Assembly: GCF_022180385.2 (NCBI RefSeq)
Contig: NZ_BQME02000002.1
Location: 992,001-1,056,000 of the forward strand
Direction of reading: 5' to 3'
Length of the DNA stretch: 64,000 nt
DNA from: Paenibacillus sp. L3-i20
GTDB lineage: Bacteria > Bacillota > Bacilli > Paenibacillales > Paenibacillaceae
Numbering within the stretch: position 1 is the stretch's first letter; every line of letters begins with the position of its first letter. Both the position numbers and the translations under genes were made by a program. The notes beneath the pieces are model-generated. The model saw nothing but the letters and a program-made list of their open reading frames with translations. It was not told where the DNA came from and did no database searches. Positions 25,328 through 32,568 of this stretch are shown here, piece by piece.

Positions 25328-25852
25328 TTATCGATAGAGAAGCTCTTTCATATATCTCAATGAATAAATAATTAATAGAATAGATAGGCATAGATTTAGT
25401 CCGATTAAGACCATACATATATATCTCATCACATTTTTGATATCAACCGAATATTGTAAAAAGCTGATATCACTAGCTTCTAATAAGTTACCTGCCAATA
25501 AGGTCAAAATACTAAGTAAAATAAAGAAACTAATAATAAATAAAATTATGTACAATGGGTTTTTAGCATTTTTTAATATGTAGTTTTTTCTATCCTCTTG
25601 TTCAATATTTTCTTCTATTAATGCTTTTCTATAGTGATCCCATCTAAATGTTCCCATACTTGCCACAAGAGCTGTAATAGCAAGTGCTCCCGTAATATTA
25701 ACTTGGACAAATAAATCGATAAAATCTTTGAGTACTGAAGTTGATTGATTAATAATGATGTAATACAGTGCAAATAAGCACGTACTAATTATCCAAATAG
25801 CTACTTTCTCAAAACAATTTAATCTGATTGAACTCACCTTAGTTTTTGACAC
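25328..25852 (-). CDS. Four-helix membrane protein, hypothetical
   Basis: The 174-aa protein has four hydrophobic segments (about residues 14-35, 46-66, 92-118 and 138-163) with a charged central loop (HYRKALIEENIEQEDRKNYI). No domain was recognised. GTG at 25852 follows AAGGAGAATGGGCA. It starts a group of three consecutive small membrane-protein genes. Confidence 0.5.
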   Translation of the reverse strand: MSKTKVSSIRLNCFEKVAIWIISTCLFALYYIIINQSTSVLKDFIDLFVQVNITGALAITALVASMGTFRWDHYRKALIEENIEQEDRKNYILKNAKNPLYIILFIISFFILLSILTLLAGNLLEASDISFLQYSVDIKNVMRYICMVLIGLNLCLSILLIIYSLRYMKELLYR

Positions 25853-25920
25853 TGCCCATTCTCCTTATGCTTATCATGTTGTCCCTACGTTCAAAACTAG
25901 GAATTAATAATATATTTCCT

Positions 25921-26199
25921 CTAACTTTTATCGTAAGCATCCCAACTATCTTTTATATTTTTAGCACTCTTCTTAATCAATGAATCAAACTCAGCACTTA
26001 TTAAATAAATAATTCCGAAAATTAATGCTATCCAACTTACGAAAATTGGACCATTACCTACATAATCTAACATTGAGTTAAACAAATCGTTGTTCCAAGA
26101 GGTAACATTTGAACCAAAAATAGCGGCCGATAAATATCTTATTCCATATACAAATGCTGAAATGCTAATTAAAATGACGCCCACAGTTCTCCTTTGCAT
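25921..26199 (-). CDS. Small two-helix membrane protein
   Basis: The 92-aa protein has a first helix at about residues 7-28, a polar loop with Asn/Asp (WNNDLFNSMLDYVGNG), a second helix at about 51-70 and a charged C-terminal tail. GGAGGGAATGAAAGC precedes the ATG. The family is not recognised. Confidence 0.5.
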   Translation of the reverse strand: MQRRTVGVILISISAFVYGIRYLSAAIFGSNVTSWNNDLFNSMLDYVGNGPIFVSWIALIFGIIYLISAEFDSLIKKSAKNIKDSWDAYDKS

Positions 26200-26285
26200 G
26201 CTTTCATTCCCTCCAAATTATTATTTTCAGATTTCTTACATCACCGATGTTCGCAAACTCTTGATAGTTGAGTCTCCTTAGCAAT

Positions 26286-26453
26286 TTATTTGTCCAAGTA
26301 CCCTTTACATGCACCTACAATAACTAAAATAAACCCAGCAATGAATACAAAAAACTCACCACCGTATAATTCTATCCCTTGTTCGTTTTGAATATATAAA
26401 CCCACCAACATAATAGAGATTCCAATGAGCATTATTCGTATAGAATATGTCAT
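26286..26453 (-). CDS. Small two-helix membrane protein, 55 aa
   Basis: From the ATG at 26453, nine bases after GGAGGAG, the product is 55 aa with two helices (about residues 3-20 and 30-50) separated by an acidic turn (NEQGIELYGG). An in-frame ATG 6 codons upstream would make the ribosome binding site coding and is less likely. Function is unknown. Confidence 0.5.
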   Translation of the reverse strand: MTYSIRIMLIGISIMLVGLYIQNEQGIELYGGEFFVFIAGFILVIVGACKGYLDK

Positions 26454-26545
26454 AATGAATGTCTCCTCCATATTTGAAAATTGTTAATACATCATTCATA
26501 TCATATGTTTTCCTACTAGGATGGCGGTCACCACATTTGATCCGA

Positions 26546-26587
26546 AGTTTTCTTACTCATGACTGAAGTCACGAGTTTGCGAAAACT
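26546..26587. repeat. Imperfect 42-bp hairpin between two small membrane-protein genes
   Basis: Three stacked stems are visible: AGTTTTC/GAAAACT (26546-26552, 26581-26587), ACTC/GAGT and TGACT/AGTCA around a 2-nt loop, separated by small bulges. There is no clear T-tract on either strand. It overlaps the stop codon of the next minus-strand gene and may be a weak terminator or an RNA stability element. Confidence 0.45.
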
Positions 26588-26588
26588 G

Positions 26589-26816
26589 TTAATCAATTTT
26601 ATTTCCTTTGCTCCAGTTTCTTTCTTCAGTAATCGTTTTTCTTAGTAATTCCACCTGCTCTAACATCTCTTGATGTTGTCTATTAAGTTGTGTTTGCAGA
26701 GCTTTAACCTCTTTTTCTGTATTTGAAATCTCAGAATGATTAATTGCTGTTTTAATAATTAAATATAAGATGAAACTACCGAGCGTTATGAACGCTAACC
26801 AAATTGGTGAATTCAT
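26589..26816 (-). CDS. 75-aa single-pass membrane protein with coiled coil
   Basis: From the ATG at 26816, behind GGAGATGAGTTT, this encodes 75 aa: a helix at about residues 4-24 (IWLAFITLGSFILYLIIK), then a long coiled coil (EVKALQTQLNRQHQEMLEQV). It is a longer version of the one-helix/coiled-coil proteins at 10602 and 21229. Function is unknown; the layout resembles small subunits such as PspB. Confidence 0.55.
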   Translation of the reverse strand: MNSPIWLAFITLGSFILYLIIKTAINHSEISNTEKEVKALQTQLNRQHQEMLEQVELLRKTITEERNWSKGNKID

Positions 26817-26983
26817 AAACTCATCTCCATTCTTTATAAAATCAGAACAGCAGTAGTACATAGATAATAAATTTCAGTTTCATGCTACGTTAATACATAC
26901 ATTTATATGTACGATGTTAACGCTCCAATTAATTCCACAATTGCCCAATCTTCATTATATTATTGTTATCAGATTTTGGATAT

Positions 26984-27019
26984 AAAAAAGGAGGAATCAA
27001 CAAAAATGTTGATTCCTCC
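26984..27019 (-). terminator. Strong rho-independent terminator without an intact upstream gene
   Basis: A perfect 13-bp stem (26990-27002 with 27007-27019; arms GGAGGAATCAACA / TGTTGATTCCTCC) and a 4-nt loop run into six T residues on the minus strand. The next intact gene in the opposite direction reads away from it, so it is an orphan except for the coding remnant at 27040-27099. Confidence 0.85.
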
Positions 27020-27039
27020 CCACACCGCTACTATTACAG

Positions 27040-27099
27040 TTAATCTGCAAATCTTTTAGAAACATCCTTTACTTTTGTTGGAAATATATATAAAGTTGA
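27040..27099 (-). pseudogene. Remnant of a gene 3' end
   Basis: Nineteen codons ending at TAA 27040-27042 read STLYIFPTKVKDVSKRFAD, a plausible protein C-terminus, located 20 bp upstream of the strong terminator. An in-frame TAG (27100-27102) closes the frame further up, and no start exists. It is likely the last piece of a deleted minus-strand gene. Confidence 0.4.
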
Positions 27100-27201
27100 C
27101 TAACTATCAAACTTTACGCTTGTAGATTTGATTATTAGATTTATCCTGGTAGACTAGCTGCGCTTGAGTTTAATAATAAAACTAAAAAGGATGATTTTAA
27201 T

Positions 27202-28077
27202 TTGAACTTACAGTCCTTATTTTCTGAAGAGATCGTCTTGCAGACCTCATTAAACGGAAATGCAAGTGATGTGTGGTTAGTGAAGACGGAATCTAATGAA
27301 TATGTAGTTAGGTCCTCTGGCGTAGATGACACAATAGATGCTCCATTTTTATGGGCATGTAGAAATTTGTTCGGAATAGACTTAAGCCAAACATATCGTA
27401 TTGAAAATATTAATATCCTTTTAGAACAAATAACTAAAAACATATCATTCCCCCGTGTTCTCCAAAAGGAAATGATTGATGGGAGACAAGTTATTGTAGT
27501 TGAAAAAATGAATGGTGAGAAATCCAAATTTTTAAATAAGTCAACTGGCACGATGGAGGACTTTGGGAAAACTATGGCTGAAATTCACTCGTATAAGTTG
27601 TATGAATGCGGTTGTCCTTATGGGGATATGCGATATCCATTAGAGCAATTTCCTGAGAAGCTTATTGAAGCTATTAAAGTGTTAACATCCCGTTATTACT
27701 CCTCAAATCCTGTCATTACTAATCAAGTAGACGTTTATTGCACTGCTGCTTTAAAGATGCCGATACCTAAGTTTGCTTCATATATTATGTTAGATATGGA
27801 TCCACGACAGTTTCTATTTAATAATAACCGAGTAAATGCAATTGTAGATACCGAAGCGTATGTATTGGGGCCCCGTGAAATGGACCTTGTTGCGATTGAA
27901 TGTTCCTTAGATGAAAATGGTGCTCGTGCCTTTAGAAAAGGATATACAAAAGTATTGTCATTCCCTGAATTATCCCAGATTCGAGAGTTGTATCGTTTCT
28001 TATTTTGTTTACTTGAAATAAAGGGGCCATCTTATGATCTTAAGCGATGGTTATCTCATCCTCACTACTTTAGTTAA
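27202..28077 (+). CDS. APH/choline-kinase-like phosphotransferase
   Basis: The 291-aa protein has the aminoglycoside-phosphotransferase-like fold: an N-lobe with NASDVWLVKTESNEYVVRSS (about residues 19-38), and catalytic-loop and metal segments MLDMDPRQFLF (about 196-206) and IVDTEAYVLGPREMDL (about 214-229). The catalytic Asp and the later Asp are kept, but the Asn that normally coordinates Mg in the HGDxxxxN box is replaced by Gln and the box His is absent. It may therefore be a weak kinase or pseudokinase. The TTG start follows AAAAAGG. It is the first plus-strand gene after 27 kb. Confidence 0.72.
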   Translation: MNLQSLFSEEIVLQTSLNGNASDVWLVKTESNEYVVRSSGVDDTIDAPFLWACRNLFGIDLSQTYRIENINILLEQITKNISFPRVLQKEMIDGRQVIVVEKMNGEKSKFLNKSTGTMEDFGKTMAEIHSYKLYECGCPYGDMRYPLEQFPEKLIEAIKVLTSRYYSSNPVITNQVDVYCTAALKMPIPKFASYIMLDMDPRQFLFNNNRVNAIVDTEAYVLGPREMDLVAIECSLDENGARAFRKGYTKVLSFPELSQIRELYRFLFCLLEIKGPSYDLKRWLSHPHYFS

Positions 28078-28099
28078 TAAACTGGTTAAATATAAAAAA

Positions 28100-28115
28100 G
28101 GAGCTGTCTCAAAAG
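28100..28115 (+). repeat. Left terminal inverted repeat of the IS1182-type element
   Basis: GGAGCTGTCTCAAAAG forms the left end and pairs with the right end, with two mismatches in 16 positions. The following bases complete a hairpin back to ACAGCTC at 28137-28143. Confidence 0.8.
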
Positions 28116-28191
28116 TATAAATACTTACTTCATGAAACAGCTCGCATGATGAAAAATGGGAGAAAATAAGGAAATGGCGGTGCTAGGGAGG

Positions 28192-29751
28192 TTATCCCTG
28201 CACCGCCATTTCTGGCTTTTGGTCTATTGCCGCCTTCTTGAGCAGATTGTGGGCGAGCGAAAGCCACCCGACCTCAAGGCTTACTTTCGGCAGGCCTCGA
28301 AGCAGAAAACGCCGGAATCCCCGGTTGTTTTTCAGTTGTCCAAATACGCTTTCCGGTTCGATCATTCTTCGAACCGACAGCGCATACCCTTCCTCGCTCT
28401 TGAGTTTCTCGCGTATTTGTTTCTTGTAACGCAGATACTTCAGGCTCACGCTGATTTCTCGGTTTCCTTTGGCTTTTGTACAAGCCTCTTTGAGCGGACA
28501 GCCTTCGCAGTTTTCGCTTCGGTAGTGGCGCTTCCGTAACTCATATCCGCTTTCTGTCGTTTCCTTACTTTCATAGCGAAATAGTAGGTTACGCCCAGCA
28601 GCGCACGTCCATATGTCTTCGGCTTCGTCATACTGCCAGTTATCCAACTTACTGATATCTTGCTTCCACTTCTTCGATTTTTCCTTGTGGTATGTGCTGT
28701 ACTTCACCACTGTTTCTAGTTGTTCGTTTTCCAAGTAAGCGTAATTTTCTTCCCCGCCGTATCCTGCGTCCGCGATAACTGTTTTCGGTATATTTCCCAG
28801 AGTTGCTTTTACCTTCTCTAAGTGGGGCTTGAGGCAACGTGTGTCTGTCGGGCGCTGGTGCAAACTGTAGCCGATAATGAACTGGTTTTCCGTTCCGATC
28901 TGTACATTGTAGCCAGGTTTGAGCTGGCCATTACGCATGTGATCTTCTTTCATTCGCATGAAAGTAGCGTCGGTATCGGTCTTGCTGAAGCTATTACGAT
29001 CTCCGAGAATCTCCTGCTGTACTTCGTATTTTTGCAAGCGGGGGAGGAGGTCTTTGCGGATTGCCCGAACTGTTTTTTTCAATGGCTTGTCCTTAGGTTT
29101 CTCTTGTAGTTGCTCCTCTAGCTGCTTTACAGCCTCTTCCAGCTTTTCGCTGGTGATCTGTGTGGACTCGCCGAGTTCAGGAAGATCCCATCCGTGATGT
29201 TCTTGCTCTTCCTGACGCTCAGATTCTTCAATGGTAGCGAACAAAGTCTGGACTTTCTCCTGCAGCCTCGCCTTCTGTTTCACCACCGCTTTGCCCCAGA
29301 CAAACGTATAGCGATTGGCGTTAGCTTCAATCTTGGTTCCGTCGACAAAGTAATGTTCAAGCCGCACGTATTTCTCCTCAGCCAGAAATTGTAGAACGGC
29401 GGTGAAGACGGTCTCGAGCACCGTCTTCATACGTTCAGAACGGAAACGGTTGATGGTGCGAAAGTCCGGCTGTTGTCTGCCTGCAATCCACATAAACATG
29501 ACGTTTTCACGGACCGCTTTAGCGATTTGTCGAGACGAGTAGATCCGCTGGGTGTAGGCATAAACAATAACTTTGGTGAGCATTTTGGGGTGGTAGCTAT
29601 CTCGGCCGCCACCAGGGTATGCGGAGGCAAAGATCCTGTCGCTAAGTCGGTTCACAGCGGCATTTACAATACGCACGAGGTGATTTTGAGGAATGTCATC
29701 CTCCAAATCCATTGGCAGGGTAAGTTGGTCCATGGTATATTGAATGTACAA
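28192..29751 (-). CDS. IS1182-family DDE transposase
   Basis: The 519-aa transposase has an N-terminal DUF772-type domain (MDQLTLPMDLEDDIP, SSRQIAKAVRENVMFMWIAG), the first catalytic Asp in FVDGTKIEANAN (about residue 140), a coiled-coil insertion (about 190-240), the second Asp in IADAGYGGEEN and the Glu in EPESVFGQLKNNRGFRRF near residue 480. A Cys-rich segment (ENCEGCPLKEACTK) precedes the last motif. All three acidic residues are present and the frame is intact, so it should be active. TTG at 29751, after AAAGGAGCGATTTCT, gives the usual MYIQYTMDQL start. Confidence 0.93.
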   Translation of the reverse strand: MYIQYTMDQLTLPMDLEDDIPQNHLVRIVNAAVNRLSDRIFASAYPGGGRDSYHPKMLTKVIVYAYTQRIYSSRQIAKAVRENVMFMWIAGRQQPDFRTINRFRSERMKTVLETVFTAVLQFLAEEKYVRLEHYFVDGTKIEANANRYTFVWGKAVVKQKARLQEKVQTLFATIEESERQEEQEHHGWDLPELGESTQITSEKLEEAVKQLEEQLQEKPKDKPLKKTVRAIRKDLLPRLQKYEVQQEILGDRNSFSKTDTDATFMRMKEDHMRNGQLKPGYNVQIGTENQFIIGYSLHQRPTDTRCLKPHLEKVKATLGNIPKTVIADAGYGGEENYAYLENEQLETVVKYSTYHKEKSKKWKQDISKLDNWQYDEAEDIWTCAAGRNLLFRYESKETTESGYELRKRHYRSENCEGCPLKEACTKAKGNREISVSLKYLRYKKQIREKLKSEEGYALSVRRMIEPESVFGQLKNNRGFRRFLLRGLPKVSLEVGWLSLAHNLLKKAAIDQKPEMAVQG

Positions 29752-29813
29752 AGAAATCGCTCCTTTTGGAATGGTTGGGTGGTACCTCCATTTTACCAAA
29801 AAGCGATTTCTTT
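29750..29813 (-). promoter_or_regulatory. Hairpin masking the transposase ribosome binding site
   Basis: A perfect 12-bp inverted repeat (AAAGAAATCGCT at 29750-29761, AGCGATTTCTTT at 29802-29813), extended by CCTTTTGG against CCAAAAA, covers the GGAGCGA ribosome binding site and the first base of the TTG start codon. In a transcript coming from outside the element the site would be paired, which is a known way for IS elements to limit transposase made by read-through. Confidence 0.7.
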
Positions 29814-29860
29814 TTGTTTATTCAGAACAAAAAAAGCTGTCCCTCAGGTCACTTTATGAC

Positions 29861-29876
29861 CTTTTGGGACAGCCCC
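29861..29876 (-). repeat. Right terminal inverted repeat of the IS1182-type element
   Basis: The minus-strand sequence GGGGCTGTCCCAAAAG is the right end. It continues into a subterminal hairpin (arms about 29835-29873) that is followed by seven T residues on the minus strand, so it can also act as a terminator for the ABC-F gene. Confidence 0.8.
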
Positions 29877-29888
29877 AATCAATCTATA

Positions 29889-31445
29889 TTAGAATACTTT
29901 TGTCGTCCAAGATTCACAATTCCAAGTTTCCGTCACAACATCACGATAAAATTCCGGTTCGTGAGAAATGAGCAAGATGCTGCCTTTGAACGCCTTAAGT
30001 GCACGTTTTAGCTCGTCCTTCGCATCTACATCCAAATGGTTTGTAGGCTCATCGAGCACGAGAAGATTTGTTTCACGGTTAATCAGTTTACAAAGGCGAA
30101 CTTTCGCCTTTTCCCCACCACTTAATACCGTAATCTTGCTCTCAATATGCTTCGTCGTCAAACCACATTTTGCTAATGCAGCACGAACTTCAAACTGATT
30201 AAATGATGGGAATTCTCCCCATACATCTTCGATACATGTCTTGTTGTTAGCTTCCTTTGATTCTTGTTCAAAGTATCCTATTTCAAGGTTCTCTCCGCGC
30301 TCAACAGTACCGGATACAGCTTGAATTTCTCCTAAGATACTGCGTAGCAATGTCGTTTTACCGATACCATTAGCACCAACAAGAGCGATCTTTTGTCCAC
30401 GTTCCATCTTGAGGTCAAGCGCTCTAGATAATGGCTCTCCATAACCGATTACAAGATTTTTTGCTTCGAAAATAACTCGTCCAGCCGTTCTGCCCTCTTT
30501 GAAGTTGAACTGTGGCTTCGGCTTTTCCTTAGCTAGCTCAATAACATCCATCTTGTCGAGCTTCTTCTGACGTGACATCGCCATGTTACGAGTTGCAACA
30601 CTTGCTTTGTTGCGAGCAACAAAATCCTTCAAGTCTGAAATTTCTTGCTGCTGACGTTTAAATGCTGATTCGAGCTGTTGTTTCTTCATCTCATGTACTT
30701 GTTGGAAATGCGTATAATCGCCAACATAACGGGATAATTCTTGATTTTCCATATGATAGATCAAGTTAATGACACTGTTTAGGAACGGAATATCATGTGA
30801 AATAAGAATAAATGCATTTTCATACTCTTGCAAATAACGTCTGAGCCATTCAATATGGACTTCGTCCAAATAGTTCGTAGGCTCATCCAGTAAAAGAATA
30901 TCTGGTTTTTCTAGAAGAAGTTTTGCAAGAAGTACTTTTGTACGTTGTCCACCACTTAAATCGTTAACGTCTTTATCTAGCCCAACATCTGTTAGTCCTA
31001 GTCCACGTGCTGTTTCCTCGATCTTAGCATCGATCAAATAGAAATCTTGATTTGTCAGCGTGTCTTGTATGGTACCTACATCTTCGAGCATTTTTTCCAG
31101 CTCTTCTGGAGAAACCTCGCCCATACGTCCGTACATGTCATTCATCTCTTGCTCCATATCGAACAAGTATTGGAAAGCACCCTTCAGAACGTCGCGAATA
31201 GTCATTCCTTTGCTTAATACTGCATGTTGATCCAAATAACCAACGCGCATACGTTTGGACCATTCAACTTTGCCGTCATCCGGTTGTAATTTTCCTGTAA
31301 TAATGTTCATGAAGGTAGATTTACCTTCACCGTTTGCACCAATTAACCCGATGTGCTCACCTTTCAGCAAGCGGAATGATACGTCGTTGAAGATGGCACG
31401 ATCTCCAAAGCCGTGACTTAATCGTTCTACATTTAATATGCTCAT
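29889..31445 (-). CDS. ABC-F family ATPase (YkpA/YbiT-like)
   Basis: This 518-aa protein has two ABC cassettes and no membrane segment. The first has Walker A GANGEGKST (about residue 36), signature LSGGQRTK and Walker B ILLLDEPTNYLD; the second has GANGIGKTT (about 355), LSGGEKAK and LLVLDEPTNHLD. Between them is a charged P-site tRNA-interaction linker (KKQQLESAFKRQQQEISDLKD). ABC-F proteins bind the ribosomal E site and modulate translation; the YkpA/YbiT group is a housekeeping branch rather than an antibiotic-resistance one. The C-terminus WTTKVF looks native, so the IS inserted just past the stop did not truncate it. Confidence 0.92.
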   Translation of the reverse strand: MSILNVERLSHGFGDRAIFNDVSFRLLKGEHIGLIGANGEGKSTFMNIITGKLQPDDGKVEWSKRMRVGYLDQHAVLSKGMTIRDVLKGAFQYLFDMEQEMNDMYGRMGEVSPEELEKMLEDVGTIQDTLTNQDFYLIDAKIEETARGLGLTDVGLDKDVNDLSGGQRTKVLLAKLLLEKPDILLLDEPTNYLDEVHIEWLRRYLQEYENAFILISHDIPFLNSVINLIYHMENQELSRYVGDYTHFQQVHEMKKQQLESAFKRQQQEISDLKDFVARNKASVATRNMAMSRQKKLDKMDVIELAKEKPKPQFNFKEGRTAGRVIFEAKNLVIGYGEPLSRALDLKMERGQKIALVGANGIGKTTLLRSILGEIQAVSGTVERGENLEIGYFEQESKEANNKTCIEDVWGEFPSFNQFEVRAALAKCGLTTKHIESKITVLSGGEKAKVRLCKLINRETNLLVLDEPTNHLDVDAKDELKRALKAFKGSILLISHEPEFYRDVVTETWNCESWTTKVF

Positions 31446-31555
31446 TTATAGACACCTTTTCTGTTAGAGTTGATACTCGCTATATTATAAGCGTTTTGAC
31501 TAGTTCAACTCAACACGAAATTAGCGGAAATAGCGAAAAAATACTGTAAATCACC

Positions 31556-32356
31556 CTAAATTCGATAACTTTCTTTATTCTTTACTCTTCCAAGAAAATG
31601 CGTCATTAATACTGGTAACGATATAAGTATAGGTGGATCATCCAGCCTAGGGCGATGAAGCGTTACTTCTTGATGGGGAATTTTCTCATCGGACTGTACA
31701 ATAATGGCTTGCCTAGAGCGGGTTCTTAATGTTGTTTGTGGTAACAGCATATCAATTGCCCCTGCGCCCCATGAAATCGTTGTTGCCATTAAGTAATAAA
31801 TACCTGGCTTTACATTTGGAAGCTCGAACTCCCCGAACGATGAAACTAAAGTTCCATACATCGGAAAACCTTCAGGAATTGGCTTTGCAAATAAACCAAT
31901 CAATATTACTCCTTCAAAACAATGTTCTGAACTAATTGTACCGTATAATGTATGATTTTCAGGAAATGAAAAACTAGATGTCTGCCAATTATCTAGTTGC
32001 TTCAATGAAAGCAAATGCGTTTGTGCTTGCTCAACCGAATTGCGAAAATGTGCAGGTGTCATGCCAACCCGCTCTGTGAATCGTGTAGTGAAAGTGCCCA
32101 AACTTTGCTGTCCTACTTCTAGACCTATATCTCGAACACTAAGGTTCGTTCGTAATAATAAATTTTTGGCTCGCTCGAGACGCATCGATGAGACGTAATA
32201 TAGTGGTGAAATCCCCATTTGTTCCTTAAACAAACGTATAAAGTGATAAGGACTATAAGCGACATGACTTGCTAAGCGTGCTAATGGAAGTGGATCATAG
32301 ATATTCTGCTGAATATAGGATATTACTTCATCTATTTCCGATCTTATCTCGGTCAC
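31556..32356 (-). CDS. AraC-family regulator with C-terminal effector domain
   Basis: The 266-aa protein has an N-terminal AraC/XylS DNA-binding domain (about residues 8-105) with both helix-turn-helix units: LPLARLASHVAYSPYHFIRLF and LSVRDIGLEVGQQSLGTFTTRF, followed by GMTPAHFR. About 150 C-terminal residues form a separate sensor-like domain in the place taken by GyrI-like domains in Rob-type regulators, although no clear GyrI signature is visible. Such proteins sense drugs or metabolites. It lies between the ABC-F gene and an efflux operon but has its own spacing. Confidence 0.82.
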   Translation of the reverse strand: MTEIRSEIDEVISYIQQNIYDPLPLARLASHVAYSPYHFIRLFKEQMGISPLYYVSSMRLERAKNLLLRTNLSVRDIGLEVGQQSLGTFTTRFTERVGMTPAHFRNSVEQAQTHLLSLKQLDNWQTSSFSFPENHTLYGTISSEHCFEGVILIGLFAKPIPEGFPMYGTLVSSFGEFELPNVKPGIYYLMATTISWGAGAIDMLLPQTTLRTRSRQAIIVQSDEKIPHQEVTLHRPRLDDPPILISLPVLMTHFLGRVKNKESYRI

Positions 32357-32520
32357 GTCTTACACCGCCCTTTTATCAGTTTTTACTGTATGAAAGGTTT
32401 ACTTATTTACTTCATTCACTTTACCATCTTCATCCATTACGATCAAGTGTTCTGTTTTAAATAAAATTCAGTTTATAATCTCTTGTTAAGCCTCTTTCGC
32501 ACATACGTTTTTTTGTAACC

Positions 32521-32556
32521 AAAAAAGACCATGACGAGTTCACTCATCATGGTCTT
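32521..32556 (-). terminator. Terminator of the MarR/MFS operon
   Basis: A perfect 10-bp stem (AAGACCATGA at 32525-32534, TCATGGTCTT at 32547-32556) runs into six T residues on the minus strand, just after the MFS stop codon. Confidence 0.9.
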
Positions 32557-32568
32557 CCCTCTCCCCAA

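Larger units (their letters stand above)
26817..27201. other. Gap between the minus-strand array and the divergent kinase gene
   Basis: This 385-bp stretch has no intact gene. It contains a strong minus-strand terminator (26984-27019), a 19-codon coding remnant that would feed into it, and the AT-rich start region of the phosphotransferase gene. The first 130 bp form an AT-rich leader for the 75-aa protein gene. Confidence 0.5.
28100..29876 (-). mobile_element. IS1182-family insertion sequence, complete
   Basis: The element is about 1.78 kb with one intact transposase gene. Terminal inverted repeats GGAGCTGTCTCAAAAG (28100-28115) and, on the opposite strand, GGGGCTGTCCCAAAAG (29876-29861) match at 14 of 16 positions. 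Each end also folds into a subterminal hairpin (GAGCTGT...ACAGCTC on the left; GCTGTCCC...GGGACAGC with GGTCA/TGACC on the right). It looks richer in G+C than its surroundings, in keeping with recent arrival. No clear target duplication was seen. The right end lies 12 bp from the ABC-F stop codon. Confidence 0.88.

Noticed and set aside
6224..26816. Chromosomal integron
   Set aside because: No integron integrase is present, gene borders do not share an attC-like sequence that I can see, and XerS at 61 kb is a housekeeping recombinase of another branch.
27141..27551. Minus-strand 136-aa frame over the start of the APH-like gene
   Set aside because: It is antisense to a conserved kinase domain. 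Only the shorter tail at 27040-27099, in another frame, looked protein-like.
28822..29197. Plus-strand open frames inside the IS element as genes
   Set aside because: They lie opposite the intact transposase frame, lack ribosome binding sites and have the composition of reverse-complement shadows.
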